This document shows positions 1 through 7,200 of a stretch of DNA of 10,823 bases, in pieces (within the stretch, counting starts at the first letter, position 1; each line of letters opens with the position of its first letter). Location: assembly GCA_002435595.1 (NCBI GenBank), contig DJBL01000047.1, positions 1 through 10,823 of the forward strand. The letters run 5' to 3'. The position numbers were made by a program, and so were the translations under genes. The DNA comes from Stenotrophomonas maltophilia (lineage in GTDB: Bacteria > Pseudomonadota > Gammaproteobacteria > Xanthomonadales > Xanthomonadaceae). The notes beneath the pieces are model-generated. The model had not been told where the DNA came from. It worked only from the letters and a program-made list of their open reading frames with translations, and searched no databases.

Positions 1-17
1 GAACCGCTCTTCCGATC
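1..17 (+). other. Residual Illumina paired-end adapter at contig start (not genomic)
   Basis: The first 17 bases, GAACCGCTCTTCCGATC, are identical to the 3' portion of the Illumina paired-end primer 2.0 adapter as I remember it, lacking only the final T. A 17-base exact match placed precisely at base 1 is very unlikely to be biological. It means the window begins at a contig edge with untrimmed adapter. Confidence 0.93.
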
Positions 18-371
18 CGGTGCCGGCGCCGCTCATGCCGCGCGCTCCAGCGCTCGGGCCACCGGCAGCGGCCTGCGGCCGGCCACGCCGGAGGTGGCCC
101 GCCAGGAGGTGAGGTCGGGAGAAACGAGGGAGACGGGGAACATGGCGATCGGCCGGGGAAGGAGGGAGCGCCATGCTCGGGGTTTGGCGCGGCGGCAAAC
201 AGCCAGGCAGCGCTCCGTACATTCAGGACCCCACAATCCGCAATCAGCCAAGGCCGCGGCCCAGGCAGGGATGCAGGTGGGCGACCGTGCCCGCATCGCA
301 GCGTCCCATCCGCGCCTGCGCGCAGCGCCACCGGGCCGCTAGAGTGTCCCTTCCCCACCTACGGTTCGGCC
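18..371. other. Region upstream of the LysR gene; no supported gene
   Basis: LysR genes often face a divergently transcribed target, so I looked for one on the minus strand. An ATG at 37 (reading leftward M-S-G-A-G-T) overlaps a stop codon in an ATGA junction and has GGAG about 9 nt upstream. It runs into the adapter after six codons, so it is only a hint of a truncated divergent gene. Short open frames at 33-296 (-) and 94-342 (+) are Arg/Pro-rich with no recognisable domain and no ribosome binding site. A TAGAGT at 340-345 could be a -10 element for the LysR gene, with no matching -35. No clear LysR operator stands out. Confidence 0.4.
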
Positions 372-1274
372 ATGTCGGCACTGGAAAACCTTGGCAACCT
401 GCAGACCTTCGTGCACGTCGCCGATACCCGCAGCTTTGTCGAAACCGGGCGCCTGCTCGGCGTCTCGGCCTCGGCGGTCGGCAAGACCATCACCCGCCTG
501 GAGCAGGCGCTTGGCGTGCGCCTGTTCCATCGCAGCACCCGCAGCGTCACCCTTACCGCCGAGGGCGAGCGCTTCCTGCTGCGCTGTCGGCGCATCCTCG
601 ACGAACTCGATGCCGGTCGCACCGAACTGGCCCAGCAGGCCGCCGCGCCGTGCGGGGTGCTGCGGCTGAGCCTGCCGCTGGTGGGCGACCTGTCGCTGCC
701 GATCCTCTCCGCGTTCATGGCCGCCTATCCCGGCATCCGCCTGGAGCTGGATTTCGATGACCGCCTGGTGGATGTGATCGAAGAAGGATTCGATGCCGTG
801 CTGCGGGTCGGCGAGCCCAGCGACTCGCGGCTCAGCGCGCGCCGGTTGGGCGTGTTCCCGCGCTACCTGGTGGCCTCGCCGGAGTACCTGGCCCGGCGCG
901 GCACCCCGCAGTGCCCCAGCGACCTGCTGGCCCACGACTGCCTGCACTACCGCTTCCCCAGCAGCGGCAAGCTGGAACCGTGGCCGTTGCCACGCGCCCC
1001 GGGGGAAGCGGCGCTGGAATTGCCGGTGTCGATGGTCTCCAACACCATCGAGGCGCGCCTGGCCTTCGCCCTGGCCGGGCGCGGGATCGGCTACATCCCC
1101 GAGCACTCGGTGCGCCAGGCCCTGGCCGACGGCCACCTGGTGCGCGTGTTGCCCGAGCAGATCCACGCCTGTGGCACCTTCCATCTGCTCTGGCCCTCCG
1201 GCCGCCACGTGCTGCCCAAGCTGCGGGTGTTCATCGATTTCGTCAGCGCCCGTCTCACCGGCGTGAGCCCCTGA
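372..1274 (+). CDS. LysR-family transcriptional regulator
   Basis: The 300-residue product has the normal length and plan of a LysR-type regulator. Residues 1-62 form the winged helix-turn-helix, with recognisable stretches SFVETGRLLGVSASAVGKTI (about 21-40) and RLEQALGVRLFHRSTRSVTL (about 42-61). A linker helix precedes the periplasmic-binding-protein-like effector domain (about 90-295), which includes the usual PGIRLELDFDD segment. The subtype, with SAVGKTI and an effector domain with strand RLSARRLG, resembles the large CrgA/AaeR-like group (family knowledge, not a specific assignment). The start at 372 gives the standard N-terminus; the ribosome binding site is weak. The target is unknown, because the probable divergent partner lies off the contig to the left. 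It could regulate itself through the 18-371 interval. Effector ligand cannot be read from sequence. Confidence 0.96.
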   Translation: MSALENLGNLQTFVHVADTRSFVETGRLLGVSASAVGKTITRLEQALGVRLFHRSTRSVTLTAEGERFLLRCRRILDELDAGRTELAQQAAAPCGVLRLSLPLVGDLSLPILSAFMAAYPGIRLELDFDDRLVDVIEEGFDAVLRVGEPSDSRLSARRLGVFPRYLVASPEYLARRGTPQCPSDLLAHDCLHYRFPSSGKLEPWPLPRAPGEAALELPVSMVSNTIEARLAFALAGRGIGYIPEHSVRQALADGHLVRVLPEQIHACGTFHLLWPSGRHVLPKLRVFIDFVSARLTGVSP

Positions 1275-1310
1275 ACAGCGCCGGTTCACCGCCGTGGCGG
1301 GCGCAGAATC

Positions 1311-1316
1311 TATACT
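1311..1316 (+). promoter_or_regulatory. Candidate -10 element for the ABC-F gene
   Basis: TATACT matches the sigma-70 -10 consensus at five of six positions. It stands out in GC-rich DNA between the LysR stop (1274) and the ABC-F start (1450). The best -35-like hexamer, TTCACC at 1285-1290, is 20 bp upstream, longer than ideal. A start point near 1323 would leave a leader of roughly 125 nt. Confidence 0.45.
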
Positions 1317-1322
1317 GGCCGC

Positions 1323-1449
1323 GCGACAGCCAGTCGCCTGTGTAATGAGGTATGCCCGCATGCGCCAGTGATGCCCCGCCGTCTGTCTGACGGCCTGTGT
1401 CCTTCCCGCCCCGTGCGTGAAGGGAACCCACGGCATCCCTGGAGGTCGC
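1323..1449 (+). promoter_or_regulatory. Possible regulatory leader of the ABC-F gene with micro-ORFs and hairpin
   Basis: Between the putative start point and the ABC-F ATG are several tiny reading frames. ATG 1345 reads M-R-Y-A-R-M-R-Q then stop (1369-1371). ATG 1360 is internal to it and has GAGG (1347-1350) at good spacing. ATG 1352 reads MPACASDAPPSV and stops at 1388-1390, inside a hairpin: GCCGTC (1378-1383), loop TGTCT, GACGGC (1389-1394). Genes for antibiotic-resistance ABC-F proteins are often controlled by leader-peptide attenuation (established). Applying that here is inference. The hairpin lacks a clear T-tract, so translational or pause-type control is as likely as termination, or the features may be chance. 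Confidence 0.3.
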
Positions 1450-3060
1450 ATGACCGCATTCTCCCTCACGCTCGACCGCGTGACCTGCACCCTGCCCGAT
1501 GGCCGGGTGTTGTTTTCCGATCTGACCACCCACTTCGACACCACCCCCACCGGCCTGGTGGGGCGCAATGGCGTCGGCAAGAGCGTGCTGGCCCGCGTGC
1601 TGGCCGGCCAGCGCGCGCCCAGCGCCGGCCACGTCCAGTGCCACGGCCGGGTGCACCTGCTGGCCCAGCACAGCGGTGCGCCGGCCGGCAGCATCGCCGA
1701 CCTGGCCGGCGTGGCCGCGCTGCTGGATGCGTTGGCGCGTATCGAGGCCGGCAGCATCGACCCCGCCGACTTCAGCGTCGTGGGCGAGCGCTGGAACATT
1801 CGCGAGCAGCTGCAGGCACAGTGGCAGCAATTGGGGTTGCCGGCCCTGGATCCGGCGCGGCCGGCCGCCTCGCTCAGCGGCGGCCAGGCGATGCAGGTAG
1901 CGCTCGGCGGCGCGCTGCTGTCCCAGGCCGACGGCCTGATCCTCGACGAGCCCAGCAACCATCTCGATGCCCACCATCGCACGCGCCTGCTGGATGCATT
2001 GGCGCAGTGGCGCGGCGGCCTGATCGTGATCAGCCACGATCGCAGCGTGCTGCGCGCGATGCAGCGCATCGTGGAACTCACGCCGGCCGGGCTGCGCAGC
2101 TATGGCGGCAACTACGACCTGTATGCCGCGCAGAAGCACGACGAGCACAGCGCTGCCAGTGACCTGCTGGCGCTGCGCAAGCGCGAGCGACGACAGCAGC
2201 ACGATGCCGTCCGCGATCAACGCGAGCGGCTCGCGCACCGCCAGGCGCGCGCGCAACGCAACGCACGCACGGCCAACCAGGCGCCGATCCTGCTGGGTGG
2301 CATGAAGAACCGCAGCGAGCACAGCGCCGGGCGCTGGCAGGCGCAGCAGCTGGAACGCAGCGCGGCGGTGGACGCCCGCGTGCGCGAGGCCGCCGCCCAG
2401 CTCGACCAGGCTGTCGAGATTGCCCTGCTGCCACCCCAACCCGGTGCGCCCGGGCCGCAGCGCGTCGCCGACCTGGTCGACGTACCCCTGCCGTGGGTAG
2501 CGCCGCCGTGGCAGCAGATCACCCTGTGCGTGCAGCGTGGCCAACGCATTGGCGTGCGCGGGCCCAACGGTAGTGGCAAATCGACCCTGTTGCGGCTGCT
2601 CGCTGGCCAGTGCCAGGCCGTGGCCGGCCGCTGCACCGTGGCAGCCGGCACCGCGCTGCTCGACCAATCGCTGTCGTCTCTGCCCGCGCAGGCAACGGCG
2701 CTGTCGCTGCTGCGCGATGCCCATCCCGGGGCCGGCGACGCCCTGGCGCGCACCCGGCTGGCCCTGCTCGGCCTGGATGCCGAGCGCAGCCTGCGCCCGC
2801 TGTCCACGCTGAGCGGTGGCGAACGCCTGAAGGCCGCATTGGCCGCTCTGTTGTACGCACGCGTGCCACCGCAGTTGCTGTTGCTGGACGAACCGGGCAA
2901 CCACCTCGACCTGCCCTCGCTGGCCGCGCTGGAGCAGATGCTCAGCCAGTTCCCGGGCACGCTGGTGATCGTCTCGCACGACCCGGCGCTGTTGGATGCG
3001 GTGGCACTCACCCACCATCTGGATGCCACGCCCACCGGCTGGCGGCTGGCGCCGGTGTAA
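1450..3060 (+). CDS. ABC-F family ATPase (ribosome-associated, two ATP-binding domains)
   Basis: The 536-residue soluble protein has two ABC domains and no membrane segments, the ABC-F plan. Domain 1: Walker A GRNGVGKS (38-45), signature LSGGQ (142-146), Walker B LILDEPSNHLD (from 163), switch histidine in VISHDRS. Domain 2: Walker A GPNGSGKS (371-378), signature LSGGE (454-458), Walker B LLLDEPGNHLD (from about 477), VSHDPALLD. The linker between domains (about 226-300) is very rich in Arg, Gln and His, as in the inter-domain linker that contacts tRNA and the ribosomal exit-site region in this family. ABC-F proteins act on the ribosome in translation or drug protection. Which class this belongs to is not readable; it is not obviously Uup or EttA. 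The start at 1450 is chosen because GGAGG sits at 1441-1445; an in-frame ATG at 1417 lacks such a site. A leader precedes it and a hairpin covers its stop codon. Confidence 0.95.
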   Translation: MTAFSLTLDRVTCTLPDGRVLFSDLTTHFDTTPTGLVGRNGVGKSVLARVLAGQRAPSAGHVQCHGRVHLLAQHSGAPAGSIADLAGVAALLDALARIEAGSIDPADFSVVGERWNIREQLQAQWQQLGLPALDPARPAASLSGGQAMQVALGGALLSQADGLILDEPSNHLDAHHRTRLLDALAQWRGGLIVISHDRSVLRAMQRIVELTPAGLRSYGGNYDLYAAQKHDEHSAASDLLALRKRERRQQHDAVRDQRERLAHRQARAQRNARTANQAPILLGGMKNRSEHSAGRWQAQQLERSAAVDARVREAAAQLDQAVEIALLPPQPGAPGPQRVADLVDVPLPWVAPPWQQITLCVQRGQRIGVRGPNGSGKSTLLRLLAGQCQAVAGRCTVAAGTALLDQSLSSLPAQATALSLLRDAHPGAGDALARTRLALLGLDAERSLRPLSTLSGGERLKAALAALLYARVPPQLLLLDEPGNHLDLPSLAALEQMLSQFPGTLVIVSHDPALLDAVALTHHLDATPTGWRLAPV

Positions 3061-3073
3061 GGCCGGCGCCGGC
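3045..3073. terminator. Hairpin across the convergent ABC-F / GTPase junction
   Basis: An 11-bp stem, left arm GCTGGCGCCGG (3045-3055) and right arm CCGGCGCCGGC (3063-3073), with one T-G pair, encloses a 7-nt loop that contains the ABC-F stop codon. It fills the 13-bp gap before the stop codon of the opposite gene at 3074. There is no T-tract on either side, so intrinsic termination is uncertain. It could instead protect 3' ends or slow polymerase in both directions. Confidence 0.5.
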
Positions 3074-4414
<1,341 letters not shown>

Positions 4415-4439
4415 GGCAGGACCGGATGAGGAAGATCAG

Positions 4440-4462
4440 GAAATGTTACTATATAACACTTA
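4440..4462. promoter_or_regulatory. Zur operator between the divergent zinc genes
   Basis: The left arm GAAATGTTA (4440-4448) and right arm TATAACACTT (4452-4461) form an imperfect AT-rich palindrome in otherwise GC-rich DNA. Against the gamma-proteobacterial Zur consensus as I remember it (GAAATGTTA, five bases, then an inverted copy), 18 of 22 informative positions agree. It also contains -10-like hexamers on both strands: TATAAC at 4452-4457 rightward and TATAGT at 4453-4448 leftward. Zur-Zn bound here should block both promoters. It lies 25 bp from the GTPase start and 20 bp from the MerC-like start. Confidence 0.88.
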
Positions 4463-4482
4463 CTTCGCCAGGGCCCCCACCC

Positions 4483-4854
4483 ATGAAACGTTCCTCCAGC
4501 CTGCTCGATGCCGGTGCCATCGCCCTGTCCAGCCTGTGCCTGCTGCACTGCCTGGCCCTGCCGATCCTGGCCGCCACCCTGCCCTTGTTCGGGGTGTGGG
4601 CGCAGGCCGAATGGGTGCACGTGCTGTTCGTGGCCATCGCCGCCCCGCTCACCGGGTTCGCCCTGTGGCGCGCGCACCGCCAGCACCCCCTGCCCGCGGC
4701 CGCGCTCAGCAGTGCCGTGCTCGGCCTGCTGCTGTTGCTGGCCGGTGCCGCCGAGTGGCCCAGCCACGACAGCGAAACCCCGATGACCGTCGCCGGCAGC
4801 CTGCTGCTGGCGGCCACGCATGTGTGGAACGCATGGCGGCGGCATCGGCATTGA
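4483..4854 (+). CDS. MerC-domain small membrane protein, Zur-controlled
   Basis: The 123-residue protein has about four hydrophobic segments (roughly 8-36, 44-62, 70-89, 98-114) and short charged ends, with a His/Arg-rich C-terminus (RRHRH). The first segment holds C-L-L-H-C (Cys19, His22, Cys23) followed by LALPIL, the arrangement of the MerC family, whose founding member is a mercury-resistance inner-membrane protein. No merR, merT, merP or merA is nearby. Instead the gene shares a Zur operator with a zinc GTPase, so a role in zinc uptake or zinc-starvation response is more likely than mercury transport (inference). Start: ATG 4483 begins a typical MerC N-terminus; the in-frame ATG at 4426 would put the operator inside the coding region. 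The leader would be only about 20 nt with no clear ribosome binding site. Confidence 0.88.
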   Translation: MKRSSSLLDAGAIALSSLCLLHCLALPILAATLPLFGVWAQAEWVHVLFVAIAAPLTGFALWRAHRQHPLPAAALSSAVLGLLLLLAGAAEWPSHDSETPMTVAGSLLLAATHVWNAWRRHRH

Positions 4855-5326
4855 GTGGGCAAGACCACCAGTTGGCATTGCAATAGCGTCATCGAGCATG
4901 GGCAAGCGGAAGAACGGCCTGATCCGGACCGCTCCCGGTGCCTTCCGTCCCACGCAGTGGTTTTCGTCGTGGCGAACGCGCCCACGGGTAGCGCCGTGGC
5001 CGGGACGAACGCCCTCTCCACCGGCAGTACTCGCTTCCAGGGCTCTCAAGCAGGGTCAATGCAGGGAAGCGTTCGAGTCGACGGTCGATGCACCACCTAC
5101 GTCTCGCAGCATTTCGCAAACCCCTTCACAGGCAGTCACATCGCGCAGGTGAGCTGCATTGTTCACGAGCCGCGCTTTGTAACAACCGGCATGGAAGGCT
5201 GCGCACCGAAACCATGCGGCAACGCTGCCGGCACCCTCTCGGTACGGTCAGCCGCGCCCACGCCTTCCCGCTGGCCTACTTTGCACGCGGCGCTTACCAG
5301 CGGCAGCTGCAAACGTTGCTGGACGC
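4855..5326. other. Gene-poor stretch, possibly decayed coding DNA
   Basis: About 470 bp without a gene I can defend. It is less GC-rich and less codon-biased than its flanks. An open frame on the plus strand from a GTG directly after the MerC-like stop to 5355 (166 codons) has no ribosome binding site and no recognisable domain, though its middle part has passable codon use. Another plus-strand frame is GC3-rich around 5256-5420 (peptide LAYFARGAYQRQLQTLLDAY near 5270-5330) but has no good start. These may be remnants of an inactivated gene. No terminator, REP or tRNA was seen. Confidence 0.4.
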
Positions 5327-5418
5327 TTACCTCCCGCAGGCGCGCAGCAGCCTGACCAGCGCTTGGGCCTCGGTGGCACGCTCGGCCGGATCGGTCGGGC
5401 TCACCCCCTGCTGCTGGA

Positions 5419-5751
5419 TCAGCGGTGCAGCAGCATCGACACGATGAACACCGCCAGCGGCACCGCTCCCAGCAGCGTGCCCACGATGCCCAGCCACGCC
5501 CAGCGTTCCTGACGCACGCGCGAGCCCAGCGCCGCCAGCAACCCGACCACCGCCGAGGCCAGCACGCCGATCGACACCCCGGTGGTGCTGGCACCTGCGG
5601 TCACGCCGTGGTTGGCCCACTGCGCGGCGTAACCCATCGCCGCGCCGACCGGCAGCGCTGCAAAGCTGACCAGCCCCAACCACGGCGCCCGCTGCACGTT
5701 TGCCTTTACGGCAGGCGCTGCGGCCGCGCCCGGGTGACTGTCTGCGTGCAT
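5419..5751 (-). CDS. Small inner-membrane protein of unknown function
   Basis: The 110-residue product starts with a short hydrophilic Ala-rich N-terminus (about 1-22) and then three strongly hydrophobic segments: APWLGLVSFAALPVGAAMGY (about 22-42), GVSIGVLASAVVGLLAALG (about 56-76) and WAWLGIVGTLLGAVPLAVFI (about 83-105). A short basic turn, RVRQER, lies between the second and third. There are no catalytic motifs and I do not recognise the family. The start at 5751 is well supported: GGAGG lies 7 nt upstream on the minus strand. An upstream extension in the same frame to 5820 has no such site. It is divergent from the lipoprotein gene. Just beyond its stop an overlapping frame stays open to 5327 with coding-like composition; see findings. 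Confidence 0.78.
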   Translation of the reverse strand: MHADSHPGAAAAPAVKANVQRAPWLGLVSFAALPVGAAMGYAAQWANHGVTAGASTTGVSIGVLASAVVGLLAALGSRVRQERWAWLGIVGTLLGAVPLAVFIVSMLLHR

Positions 5752-5885
5752 GGATATTCCTCCGCGGGGAACGGTCCCCGCCCCCAAGCGTCCTGCACTT
5801 GGGCCGCAAGCACAAGGCACGCTCTACACATCCGTGCGCGTGAGGCGGCCGTACACTGCCGGAAAACCCGCCCAGGATGCCCGCC
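5752..5885. promoter_or_regulatory. Divergent promoter region, membrane protein / lipoprotein
   Basis: A 134-bp interval between two divergent starts. The minus-strand gene has its GGAGG at 5759-5763. On the plus strand TACACT (5852-5857) is a plausible -10 for the lipoprotein gene, without a convincing -35. No operator-like palindrome was recognised. Confidence 0.35.
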
Positions 5886-6308
5886 ATGCGCCCCGTCCTT
5901 TGCCTGCTGTTGTTCGCCCCGCTGCTGCTCGGCGCCTGCCGCAACGCCGACAACGCTGCCGGGGTGCACTCCGCCGACCCGATGCTGGGCTGTTACGCCA
6001 CTCATCCGCGCAAGCCGGCCGAGTTCCGCATCGAGCAGCAGCAGGGCCAGTACTACGCGGTGTTCAACCGCGACGAGCAGTGGCAGCGCGACGATACCGC
6101 GCTGCAGGTGGCCACCGGCGCCGAGCTCGGCCGCTACTTCAAGGAGGATGCGGACCAGATCGACAAGGCGCTGCTGCGCCCCAGCGGCGGATTTGGCCTT
6201 TTCCACCTCGTACCCGGAGCCCGGCTCAGCGGCAAGGCGGGCAACAGCGACTACATGGCGCTGGTGCTGATCGGCGCCGGCCCGGTGTTCAAGGTGCGCT
6301 GCGGCTGA
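5886..6308 (+). CDS. Small secreted lipoprotein of unknown function
   Basis: The 140-residue product opens with a lipoprotein signal peptide: Met-Arg, a hydrophobic stretch, and the lipobox L-G-A-C, giving acylated Cys18. Residues after Cys18 are R and N, not Asp, so outer-membrane sorting is expected. The mature part (about 120 residues) has no domain I recognise. It contains an early GCYATHP stretch, a YYAVFNRDEQW segment, and ends FKVRCG with a second Cys that could pair with the one in GCYATHP. A lipid-anchored small beta-rich fold is plausible. The start at 5886 is preferred because AGGA lies 8 nt upstream; an ATG at 5877 would add three residues. It is followed by an inverted-repeat-rich region. 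Confidence 0.85.
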   Translation: MRPVLCLLLFAPLLLGACRNADNAAGVHSADPMLGCYATHPRKPAEFRIEQQQGQYYAVFNRDEQWQRDDTALQVATGAELGRYFKEDADQIDKALLRPSGGFGLFHLVPGARLSGKAGNSDYMALVLIGAGPVFKVRCG

Positions 6309-6321
6309 GGCCACCGCGGCC

Positions 6322-6373
6322 GGGGAGCCGCGGATGTGCAGTTGCCGGTGCCGATGTGCCGGCCGCGCTCCCC
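6322..6373. repeat. Long GC-rich hairpin downstream of the lipoprotein gene
   Basis: GGGGAG (6322-6327) pairs with CTCCCC (6368-6373). After a one-base bulge at C6328, CGCGG (6329-6333) pairs with CCGCG (6363-6367), making an 11-bp stem with a 29-nt apical region. It starts 14 bp after the lipoprotein stop. It has no T-tract, so it may be a transcript-end stabiliser or a REP-like element and not a simple terminator. Confidence 0.5.
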
Positions 6374-6377
6374 ACCC

Positions 6378-6503
6378 CCGGCAGTGCGGGCCTGGCCGCG
6401 TCCTGCATGCAAGCGCCCATGACCCGCCTGCACGCCGTCCAACGCGGCAGACCGATGCCTTCCTGCATCGCGTCTGGCCCTCGCCCGCACCCCGCACTGC
6501 CGG
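6378..6503. repeat. 13-bp perfect inverted repeat pair downstream of the RAYT gene
   Basis: CCGGCAGTGCGGG (6378-6390) is exactly complementary in inverted orientation to CCCGCACTGCCGG (6491-6503), with exactly 100 bp between them. The interval contains a further small stem (GATGC, six bases, GCATC) and several GGCCGCG-type motifs. The pair lies between the lipoprotein stop (6308) and the RAYT stop (6596). RAYT genes are typically flanked by the REP sequences they act on, so these are candidate REP ends. I cannot see a GTAG-type tetranucleotide next to them. Confidence 0.5.
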
Positions 6504-6595
6504 CCGCGTGTATGTCCGTGTGCGCCCGCCCCACAACCGGCCGCGGCAGCGCCCCATCCGCACCGCCGTACACCGGGGCAGCAGGCGGCCGTACT

Positions 6596-7078
6596 TCAAC
6601 ATGGCTCCCCCTCGCCGCCGAGGCGGTGGATGGAGCTGTACGGCCACTGCGCCGCATCGCGCACATGGCCATGCTTGACCGGGTTCTGGTGCACATACGC
6701 CACGTGTCGCCGGAAATCCTCGCCATCCACGATCCGGTGCTCGCGGAAGCTGCTGTGCCAGAGAGGACGCGCGGTGCGGTCACGGCGCAGCACCGCGCGC
6801 GGTGGCATACCCGGCAACTGCCGGTCGAAGATCGCCTGGATCTGGGTCCAGCGCCGGTGCCCGTCATCATCGTTTTCCGGCAGCGTCCACACCCCATGCA
6901 GGTGGTCGGGCAGCACCACGATCGCATCGATCCGGAATGGCCGCGCCTGCCGGGCCACGCGGAACGCCAGTCGCAGCCCCTGCGCCTGCTCCACCAGCAG
7001 CCGGCTGCGCGGATCACGCAGGTGCGCACTGAAGAAGTACGCGTTGCCGGGTTGCCAGGGGTGGTGATCGCAGGGCAT
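6596..7078 (-). CDS. REP-associated tyrosine transposase (RAYT, Y1/IS200-like)
   Basis: The 160-residue product is a HUH single-strand transposase-like protein. Visible motifs are the N-terminal strand GNAYFFSAHL (11-20), the HUH motif in VVLPDHLHGVW (54-64, His59 and His61), the RAYT-typical PLWHSSFREHRI (105-116), and the catalytic-tyrosine helix YVHQNPVKHG (128-137, Tyr128). RAYTs are usually single-copy, domesticated enzymes that recognise and probably disperse REP palindromes (established). All expected catalytic residues are present, so it looks intact in its core. The start is uncertain: ATG 7078 (or GTG 7084) has no ribosome binding site, and the frame stays open upstream to a stop at 7166-7168 without a normal start codon. 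Inverted repeats lie on its 3' side. Confidence 0.88.
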   Translation of the reverse strand: MPCDHHPWQPGNAYFFSAHLRDPRSRLLVEQAQGLRLAFRVARQARPFRIDAIVVLPDHLHGVWTLPENDDDGHRRWTQIQAIFDRQLPGMPPRAVLRRDRTARPLWHSSFREHRIVDGEDFRRHVAYVHQNPVKHGHVRDAAQWPYSSIHRLGGEGEPC

Positions 7079-7200
7079 GGCCACAGTGTGCCGTTCGTAC
7101 TGCGGCGCGAGGATGGGCGTGCGCCTGAACCTGTCCTCGGGCTTGGGTGCAATCGGCCATAGGGATCAGCGCGTGCGCCGCGTCAGGCCAGCGACCTGGG

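Noticed and set aside
1278..1304. GC-rich stem (GCGCC ... GGCGC) after the LysR stop as a terminator
   Set aside because: Only 5 bp with a 17-nt loop, no T-tract, and it runs straight into the presumed ABC-F promoter.
339..2081. Very long minus-strand open frame (580 codons) across the LysR and ABC-F genes
   Set aside because: Long antisense frames are expected in GC-rich coding DNA. The translation is Arg/Ala/Gln-rich with no domain, and the plus-strand genes have full motif sets.
5843..6594. Direct repeat AGGCGGCCGTAC at 5843-5854 and 6583-6594
   Set aside because: A 12-base match of GC-rich sequence with no similarity beyond it; within chance for this composition and not at element ends.
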